Shown here piece after piece: positions 58,514 through 64,000 of a stretch of DNA of 64,000 bases. The first letter of the stretch is position 1, and the number at the start of each line of letters is the position of its first letter. A model generated the notes under the pieces. It made no database searches, had not been told where the DNA came from, and was given only the letters and a program-made list of their open reading frames with translations. The stretch is from Macrococcus equipercicus (GTDB lineage Bacteria; Bacillota; Bacilli; Staphylococcales; Staphylococcaceae). The DNA is taken from assembly GCF_004359525.2 (NCBI RefSeq), contig NZ_SCWC02000001.1, positions 372,001 to 436,000 on the forward strand, written 5' to 3'. The translations under genes and the position numbers were made by a program.

Positions 58514-61243
58514 ATGGAATATAAAGACACATTGCTGATGCCGAAAACTGCTTTTCCGATGCGCGGCGGTCTGCCGAACAAAGAGCCTGAGATTCAGGCG
58601 CAGTGGGATGAGCAGGATTTATATCATAAAATTTTAGAGAAAAATGCCGGAAAACCGAACTATATTCTGCATGACGGCCCGCCGTATGCAAACGGACAGA
58701 TCCATATGGGTCATGCCCTAAATAAAATCATCAAAGACTTCATTACCCGTTATAAAGCGATGACCGGCTTCAACTCACCGTTTGTTCCCGGCTGGGATAC
58801 GCATGGTCTGCCGATTGAACAGGCACTGACCAAAAAAGGAGTCAACCGCAAGGAGATGTCTGTCGCTGAGTTCCGTGAGCTGTGCAAGCAGTTCGCATTA
58901 GAGCAGGTCGACCTGCAGAAAGCAGATTTCAAACGTCTCGGTGTCAATGCGGACTGGCAGAAGCCATACATCACGCTGCAGGAGAAGTTTGAGGCGGAGC
59001 AGATTCGTCTGTTCGGCGACATGGCGAAAAAAGGCTATATCTATAAAGGGAAAAAACCGGTCTACTGGTCTCCGTCCAGTGAATCATCACTAGCTGAAGC
59101 AGAGATCGAGTACCAAGACAAAGTATCACCATCAATCTATGTCGCATTTAAGACGAAAGATGGTAAAGGTCTTGTCGACAACGATGTGAAGTTCGTCATC
59201 TGGACAACGACGCCGTGGACATTACCTGCGAACGTAGCAATCGCTCTTAATCCGGCGCTTGATTATGTACAGGTGAATGTCGCAGGAGAATCATTCATCG
59301 TCGCTCAAGTACTGCTTGACAATGTTTGTGACGCAGTAGGCTGGGACAAAGACAGTGTAACGATCGACAAGACATTTAAAGGCGAGGCACTTGAACATAT
59401 TACAGCGCAGCATCCGTTCCTTGACCGTGAGTCACTCATTATTTTAGGGGACCACGTAACGACTGATGCCGGTACCGGCTGTGTGCATACTGCACCTGGG
59501 CACGGGGAAGATGACTTTATCGTCGGTCAGAAATATGATCTTCCTGTCATCTCACCTGTAGATGATAAAGGGGTGTTCACTGAGGAAGCGGGCGAATTCG
59601 CAGGTGTCTACTATGATAAAGCGAACAAGCTGATCACAGAGAAGCTGACAGAAGTCGGCGCACTGTTGAAACTTGAATTCTTCACGCACTCATATCCGCA
59701 TGACTGGCGTACAAAGAAACCAGTTATTTTCCGTGCGACACCGCAGTGGTTCGCATCCATCAACAAAGTCCGCCAGGATATACTGGACGCGATTGATGAG
59801 ACAGCGTTTAAAGTGGACTGGGGTAAAACACGTATTTACAATATGATCCGTGACCGCGGCGACTGGGTCATCTCCCGTCAGCGTGCATGGGGCGTGCCGC
59901 TGCCGGTATTCTATGCGGAGAACGGCGACATCATCATGGAAGAAGCAACGATTGAGCATGTCGCACAGTTATTTGAACAGTTCGGCTCGAATGTGTGGTA
60001 TGAAAGAGAATCGAAAGACTTGCTGCCGGAAGGCTATACACATAGCGGCAGCCCGAACGGTGAGTTCACAAAAGAGACGGATATCATGGACGTCTGGTTT
60101 GATTCAGGATCATCGCACCGCGGTGTACTGGAAGCACGTCCGGAACTCTCATTCCCGGCAGACCTGTACTTTGAAGGGTCTGACCAGTATCGCGGCTGGT
60201 TCAACTCATCCATCACGACAGCGGTAGCGACACGCGGGAAATCACCTTACAAAAAACTCCTGTCCCATGGCTTTGTCATGGACGGAGAAGGCCGTAAGAT
60301 GAGTAAGTCACTCGGTAACACGATCTTACCTGAGAAAGTCGTCAAACAGATGGGTGCAGATATCATCCGTCTCTGGGTGATGTCAGTCGATTACTTGGCA
60401 GACGTCCGTATTTCTGACGACATCCTGAAGCAGGTGTCAGAAGTGTACCGTAAAATCCGTAACACATTCCGCTTCCTGCTCGGTAATGTGGCAGACTTCA
60501 ATCCCGAGACAGATGCGGTGGCTTATGACGACTTAACAGAAGTCGATCAGTATATGCTGAACCGCCTTTATGCCTTTGTCAACCAGGCACATGGTCATTT
60601 TGAGAATCATGACTACTTATTCATCTATCAGGAGCTGCAGAACTTCATCAACGTTGAACTGAGTAATTTCTATCTCGATTACGGCAAAGATATTCTTTAT
60701 ATCGAAGGCCGGCATGCACACGTCCGCCGCAGCATGCAGACCGTTATTTATGAAGTGCTGACTTCCTTGATTCGGTTACTGGCACCTGTTCTCCCGCATA
60801 CAGCAGAAGAAGTATGGAGCCATACCCCTCATGTCACAGAAGAGAGCGTGCATTTAACAAATATGCCGGAAACAACAGAAGTCGATACTGCGTTAGTTGA
60901 GAAGTGGGAGAGATTCCTTGAGCTGCGCGATGATGTGCTGAAAGCATTAGAAGATGCGCGTCATGAGAAAGTCATCGGTAAGTCACTGGAAGCGAAAGTG
61001 CAGATCTTCACTGACAATGCTGAAGATAAGGCGCTGCTTGAGTCGTTTGACAACTTAAACCAGCTGTTCATCACGTCACAGGCAGAACTTACTGCTGATC
61101 AAGCAGGTAAGGACTATGACTTCTTAAATGTTGCGGTAGCGAAAGCAGACGGAGAGAAATGTGAGCGCTGCTGGAACTATACAACAGAGCTCAACGATGA
61201 AAAACTATGCCCGCGCTGTCAGAGCGTGCTGCAGGCCGGCTAA
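58514..61243 (+). CDS. ileS: Isoleucyl-tRNA synthetase
   Basis: Class I synthetase charging tRNA(Ile), with an editing domain for valine. The HIGH-type motif is HMGH in [11 protein letters not shown] near residue 65, and KMSKS is at 595-599. The editing domain (about 200-400) includes [13 protein letters not shown] and [18 protein letters not shown]-terminal zinc site has CERCWN and CPRC. At 909 residues it is the typical Gram-positive, mupirocin-sensitive class by length. Transcription is governed by the T-box upstream. Confidence 0.97.
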   Translation: MEYKDTLLMPKTAFPMRGGLPNKEPEIQAQWDEQDLYHKILEKNAGKPNYILHDGPPYANGQIHMGHALNKIIKDFITRYKAMTGFNSPFVPGWDTHGLPIEQALTKKGVNRKEMSVAEFRELCKQFALEQVDLQKADFKRLGVNADWQKPYITLQEKFEAEQIRLFGDMAKKGYIYKGKKPVYWSPSSESSLAEAEIEYQDKVSPSIYVAFKTKDGKGLVDNDVKFVIWTTTPWTLPANVAIALNPALDYVQVNVAGESFIVAQVLLDNVCDAVGWDKDSVTIDKTFKGEALEHITAQHPFLDRESLIILGDHVTTDAGTGCVHTAPGHGEDDFIVGQKYDLPVISPVDDKGVFTEEAGEFAGVYYDKANKLITEKLTEVGALLKLEFFTHSYPHDWRTKKPVIFRATPQWFASINKVRQDILDAIDETAFKVDWGKTRIYNMIRDRGDWVISRQRAWGVPLPVFYAENGDIIMEEATIEHVAQLFEQFGSNVWYERESKDLLPEGYTHSGSPNGEFTKETDIMDVWFDSGSSHRGVLEARPELSFPADLYFEGSDQYRGWFNSSITTAVATRGKSPYKKLLSHGFVMDGEGRKMSKSLGNTILPEKVVKQMGADIIRLWVMSVDYLADVRISDDILKQVSEVYRKIRNTFRFLLGNVADFNPETDAVAYDDLTEVDQYMLNRLYAFVNQAHGHFENHDYLFIYQELQNFINVELSNFYLDYGKDILYIEGRHAHVRRSMQTVIYEVLTSLIRLLAPVLPHTAEEVWSHTPHVTEESVHLTNMPETTEVDTALVEKWERFLELRDDVLKALEDARHEKVIGKSLEAKVQIFTDNAEDKALLESFDNLNQLFITSQAELTADQAGKDYDFLNVAVAKADGEKCERCWNYTTELNDEKLCPRCQSVLQAG

Positions 61244-61256
61244 TACAGAAGTAGTG

Positions 61257-61292
61257 AATAACAACCATCCATGGATGGTTGTTATTTTTTTA
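61257..61292 (+). terminator. Terminator after ileS
   Basis: A perfect 30-base palindrome (61257-61286) centred on CCATGG, with a T-run to 61291. Confidence 0.88.
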
Positions 61293-61381
61293 TATAAGTT
61301 AATAGAATATAATTATGTCAACTTAAAAATCAAGACGATTACTGCGAAATGTGATAAAATAGGAAAGATTGGAGTGAGGAC

Positions 61382-61873
61382 ATGACTAAAAAATACAACC
61401 TGGCACTAATGATTCCTCTCGGTATGTTCTTGGTTGCTATGGATCAACTTGCAAAATGGATTATCGTTAAAACGCTGGCAGTCGGTGACTCTGTCCCGGT
61501 GATCGGCGATATACTGGAAATTACGTCTCACAGGAATTACGGCGCTGCCTGGGGCATGCTGCAGAATCAGAGGATTTTCTTCTTCATCATCACTATTTTT
61601 GTGCTGCTGATGATTCTCTACTTCTACCGGAAGGATGCTGTCAATAAGCCGTTGATGCAGCTTGGTCTGACACTCGTCTTCGCCGGAGCAGTCGGCAATT
61701 TCATCGACCGCCTGTTCAGAGGAAGCGTCGTGGATTTCATCGATACGAAGATCATCAACTATGACTTCCCGATTTTTAACATCGCAGATTCATGTTTGAC
61801 GATTGGTGTCATCATACTGCTCTATGAAATATTAGTGAATGAAAATAAGGAGAAAAAGAATGCAGACATTTAA
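61382..61873 (+). CDS. lspA: Lipoprotein signal peptidase
   Basis: Aspartic membrane peptidase that cleaves prolipoproteins after lipid attachment. Four helices in 163 residues; the catalytic Asp residues are in GNFIDRLFRGSVVDF and FNIADS. A GGAGTGAGG site precedes the ATG. It acts on the lipoproteins encoded here, such as CtaC and the YkyA-like protein. It overlaps rluD by 14 bases. Confidence 0.95.
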   Translation: MTKKYNLALMIPLGMFLVAMDQLAKWIIVKTLAVGDSVPVIGDILEITSHRNYGAAWGMLQNQRIFFFIITIFVLLMILYFYRKDAVNKPLMQLGLTLVFAGAVGNFIDRLFRGSVVDFIDTKIINYDFPIFNIADSCLTIGVIILLYEILVNENKEKKNADI

Positions 61874-62765
61874 TTTTGAAATACTGGAAGAAGAAGTGGG
61901 TCAGCGTATCGATAAATATTTAACAGATATGAATGCTGACTGGTCGCGCAACCAGATCCAGGACTGGATTAAAAATGAACTTGTCCAGGTGAACGGTAAA
62001 GTGGTGAAAGCGAACTATAAGCTGAGATTGAACGATGAGATCATCGTGACAGAGAAACCGGTGGAAGAAGTCGATTTAGTCGCTGAGGATTTAGGCATTG
62101 AAATCTATTATGAAGATAAAGATGTGGCGGTTGTCTATAAACCAAAAGGGATGGTTGTGCATCCGGCACCGGGACATCCGAACGGCACGCTGGTCAATGG
62201 TCTGATGTATGCGATTAAAGACTTGTCAGGCATTAACGGGGAGATCCGTCCGGGAATTGTGCACCGTATCGATAAAGATACATCAGGACTGCTGATGGTC
62301 GCAAAAAATGATATCGCACACCGCGGTCTCGTAGATCAGCTGGTCAGTAAAACCGTCACGCGGAAGTACACGGCGCTCGTTCATGGCATCATTCCTCATG
62401 AATTCGGCACGATTGACGCACCGATCGGACGCAATCCGAAAGACCGTCAGGAAATGTCCGTGCAGGATAACGGCAAAGAGGCGGTGACACATTTCAACGT
62501 GCTGGAAACATTTGATAAGTTCTCACTCGTTGAATGTCAGCTGGAAACAGGACGTACGCATCAGATCCGTGTCCATATGAAGCATATCGGCTTTCCACTC
62601 GCAGGAGACCCGAAATACGGCCCTAAAAAGACACTTGATATCGGCGGGCAGGCGCTGCACGCAGGAGTCATCGGCTTTGAGCATCCAGTGACGGGCGAGT
62701 ATATCGAGCGTACGGCTCCGCTGCCTGACTATTTTGAAGAGCTGATCCGTAAACTACGCAAATAG
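61860..62765 (+). CDS. rluD: RluD-type pseudouridine synthase
   Basis: Large-subunit rRNA pseudouridine synthase of the RluA/RluD family. An N-terminal S4 domain (about 12-75) is followed by the catalytic domain with Asp in HRIDKDTSGLL (about residue 140) and the conserved LETGRTHQIRVHM. The ATG at 61860 has AAGGAG upstream, giving 301 residues. The exact target uridines cannot be read from sequence. It precedes the pyr genes as in staphylococci. Confidence 0.92.
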   Translation: MQTFNFEILEEEVGQRIDKYLTDMNADWSRNQIQDWIKNELVQVNGKVVKANYKLRLNDEIIVTEKPVEEVDLVAEDLGIEIYYEDKDVAVVYKPKGMVVHPAPGHPNGTLVNGLMYAIKDLSGINGEIRPGIVHRIDKDTSGLLMVAKNDIAHRGLVDQLVSKTVTRKYTALVHGIIPHEFGTIDAPIGRNPKDRQEMSVQDNGKEAVTHFNVLETFDKFSLVECQLETGRTHQIRVHMKHIGFPLAGDPKYGPKKTLDIGGQALHAGVIGFEHPVTGEYIERTAPLPDYFEELIRKLRK

Positions 62766-62827
62766 TTTTAGAATGTTGTTTGACAATGGTCGTCAGTATG
62801 TTACTATGTATATAACTTAATCACGTT

Positions 62828-62905
62828 GCTTTTAACTAAGTCCAGAGAGGCTTAAAAGGCGTTGAGCGGGCAAAACCTCACGTCTATTAGACGTGAGGTT
62901 TTTTA
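62828..62905 (+). promoter_or_regulatory. PyrR attenuator upstream of pyrR
   Basis: The PyrR-binding loop sequence AGTCCAGAGAGGCT (62840-62853) lies in a stem of GCTTTTAA and TTAAAAGGC. A terminator AACCTCACGTCTATTAGACGTGAGG with T-run follows at about 62876-62905. UMP- or UTP-bound PyrR should stabilise the first stem and favour termination before pyrR. Confidence 0.9.
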
Positions 62906-62915
62906 GGAGGTTAAT

Positions 62916-63440
62916 ATGGAAAAACGAGTCATTCTTGATGATAAAGCAATCGACAGAACATTGACACGGATTGCCCATGAAATTCTGGAGAACAACAAAG
63001 GGACGGCTGACCTTGCTTTGCTCGGCATCCGGACGCGTGGTGTCTACCTCGCGAACCGCATCCAGCAGAAAATCGAGAAGATTGAAGGTGTCATCGTGCC
63101 GACAGGTGTGCTCGATGTGACCGCATACCGTGATGATATTGATGACCGTCATGCAGTGGAGGTAACGGCTTATGAAATCCAGGCTGACTTGAACAATAAG
63201 CATGTCGTCATCGTCGATGATGTGCTTTACACGGGACGCACCGTCAGAGCATCACTGGATGCAATCCTTGATCAAGTGCGGCCGAAGCGCATCAGCCTTG
63301 CGACGCTGGTCGACCGCGGGCACCGTGAGCTGCCGATCCGGGCGGACTTCATCGGTAAGAACATTCCGACGGCCCTCACTGAAGAGATTGTTGTGATGCT
63401 TGATGAAGTTGATGAGAAAACACAAGTTTATATTAAATAA
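62916..63440 (+). CDS. pyrR: Pyrimidine operon attenuator PyrR / uracil phosphoribosyltransferase
   Basis: RNA-binding regulator of pyrimidine genes that senses UMP/UTP, with weak uracil phosphoribosyltransferase activity. The PRPP-binding motif [16 protein letters not shown] lies at about residues 92-107. The N-terminal region [14 protein letters not shown] is also typical. The length of 174 residues is normal. It is preceded by its own attenuator and followed by a second one before the permease. Confidence 0.96.
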   Translation: MEKRVILDDKAIDRTLTRIAHEILENNKGTADLALLGIRTRGVYLANRIQQKIEKIEGVIVPTGVLDVTAYRDDIDDRHAVEVTAYEIQADLNNKHVVIVDDVLYTGRTVRASLDAILDQVRPKRISLATLVDRGHRELPIRADFIGKNIPTALTEEIVVMLDEVDEKTQVYIK

Positions 63441-63530
63441 ATCCTTTTAAATCGGTACGAGATACCGGCAAAGGGCCATTAAGTGAAAAACTTAAGTCTC
63501 TTTGCATACGCAAAGAGACTTTTTTTGATA
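63441..63530 (+). promoter_or_regulatory. PyrR-type attenuator between pyrR and uraA
   Basis: Three alternative structures can be drawn. CCTTT and AAAGG enclose GGTA-CGAGA-TACC, a degenerate PyrR loop. CAAAG pairs with CTTTG across 63469-63504 with an inner TTAAGT/ACTTAA as antiterminator. The terminator AGTCTCTTTGC (63495-63505), ATAC, GCAAAGAGACT (63510-63520) is followed by T residues. Position and architecture fit pyr attenuation; the loop departs from consensus. Confidence 0.7.
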
Positions 63531-63543
63531 AGGAGAAGAAAAA

Positions 63544-64000
63544 ATGACGATTAACGAAGAAATATACGAACGCACGGTGGAACCGGTCTACGATGTTCAT
63601 GACAAACCAAGAGCACGGGAATGGCTGCTGCTGAGTTCACAGCACTTGTTCGCGATGTTCGGTGCGACTGTACTTGTCCCTTATTTGACAGGACTCCCGG
63701 TGTCAGCGGCACTGATTGCATCTGGTCTTGGGACACTGCTTTATCTGCTGATTACAAAAGGGATGATTCCTGCTTATCTCGGTTCAAGCTTCGCTTTCAT
63801 CACGCCGATCATCGTCGGACTGAAGACGCATGACCTAGGTGAGATGCTGATGGCGCTCTTCATGTCAGGTGTGTTCTATGTCATCATCGGTCTGATGATT
63901 AAGCTCACCGGCACAGAGTGGCTCTTGAAACTGCTGCCGCCGGTTGTTGTCGGACCCGTCATTATGGTCATCGGTCTCGGCCTTGCGCCTGTTGCTGTCA
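63544..64000 (+). CDS. pyrP: Uracil permease (3' end outside window)
   Basis: Nucleobase-cation symporter (NCS2/UraA family) importing uracil. The 152 visible residues show a hydrophilic start, then the typical SSQHLFAMFGATVLVPYLTGLP and IPAYLGSSFAFITPII, and four to five helices. It runs off the right edge, so family length (about 430) cannot be checked. AAGGAG precedes the ATG. It lies behind a PyrR-type attenuator; in Bacillus and staphylococci this gene precedes pyrB and the pyrimidine biosynthesis genes. Confidence 0.93.
   Translation, partial: MTINEEIYERTVEPVYDVHDKPRAREWLLLSSQHLFAMFGATVLVPYLTGLPVSAALIASGLGTLLYLLITKGMIPAYLGSSFAFITPIIVGLKTHDLGEMLMALFMSGVFYVIIGLMIKLTGTEWLLKLLPPVVVGPVIMVIGLGLAPVAV

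Overview
The window is one continuous piece of a Gram-positive chromosome in the family Staphylococcaceae. Its gene order is the Staphylococcus/Bacillus core order, running from cydAB-ktrC-rnjA through pdhABCD, potABCD, typA, ftsW-ctaAB and the ylb genes to the division/cell-wall cluster ending at ileS-lspA-rluD-pyrR. Two things point to Macrococcus or a close relative rather than Staphylococcus itself. There is a complete caa3-type cytochrome c oxidase operon (ctaCDEF with ctaG), and the base composition looks richer in G+C than usual for Staphylococcus. This assignment is inference; no rRNA gene is present. I saw no phage, insertion sequence, CRISPR array, tRNA or rRNA.

Layout. 1-7.5 kb: cytochrome bd oxidase (cydA cut by the window edge, cydB), potassium-channel regulator ktrC, the opposing rpoY-rnjA pair, a HAD phosphatase, peptide deformylase and a YkyA-like lipoprotein. 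7.6-12.6 kb: pyruvate dehydrogenase complex with a clear promoter and terminator. 12.6-18.3 kb: UPF0223 gene, then regulator-potABCD for polyamine uptake and a DUF4064 membrane protein. 18.3-24.3 kb: UPF0637, suhB, a degenerate NERD/zinc-ribbon gene, ylaF, typA, ylaH, a conserved unknown and ylaN. 24.3-33.4 kb: ftsW, then haem A synthesis (ctaA, ctaB), ctaCDEF, ctaG and a DUF420/CtaM-like gene. The pyruvate carboxylase gene that sits between ftsW and ctaA in Staphylococcus is missing; in its place is an orphan promoter-terminator unit.

33.4-42.8 kb: AI-2E-family permease, YugN-like, CAP-domain protein, hotdog thioesterase, ylbF, a methyltransferase-like gene, a GDPD, ylbG, an unknown, rsmD, coaD, tmcAL, ylbN, rpmF and a GNAT acetyltransferase. 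42.9-58.3 kb: bshC and then mraZ-rsmH-ftsL-pbp1-mraY-murD-divIB-ftsA-ftsZ-ylmD-ylmE-sepF-ylmG-ylmH-divIVA, which build the septum and its peptidoglycan. 58.3-64 kb: T-box-controlled ileS, lspA, rluD, then pyrR and a uracil permease (cut by the window end), each behind its own PyrR-type attenuator.

This is essentially a housekeeping region. I found no convincing new multi-gene system. The observations most worth checking are regulatory: the small transcript candidate at the missing pycA site, a hairpin between ribosome-binding site and start of mraY, a palindrome in the putative ftsA promoter spacer, phased repeats before mraZ, and a NERD-like protein that appears to have lost its nuclease residues.
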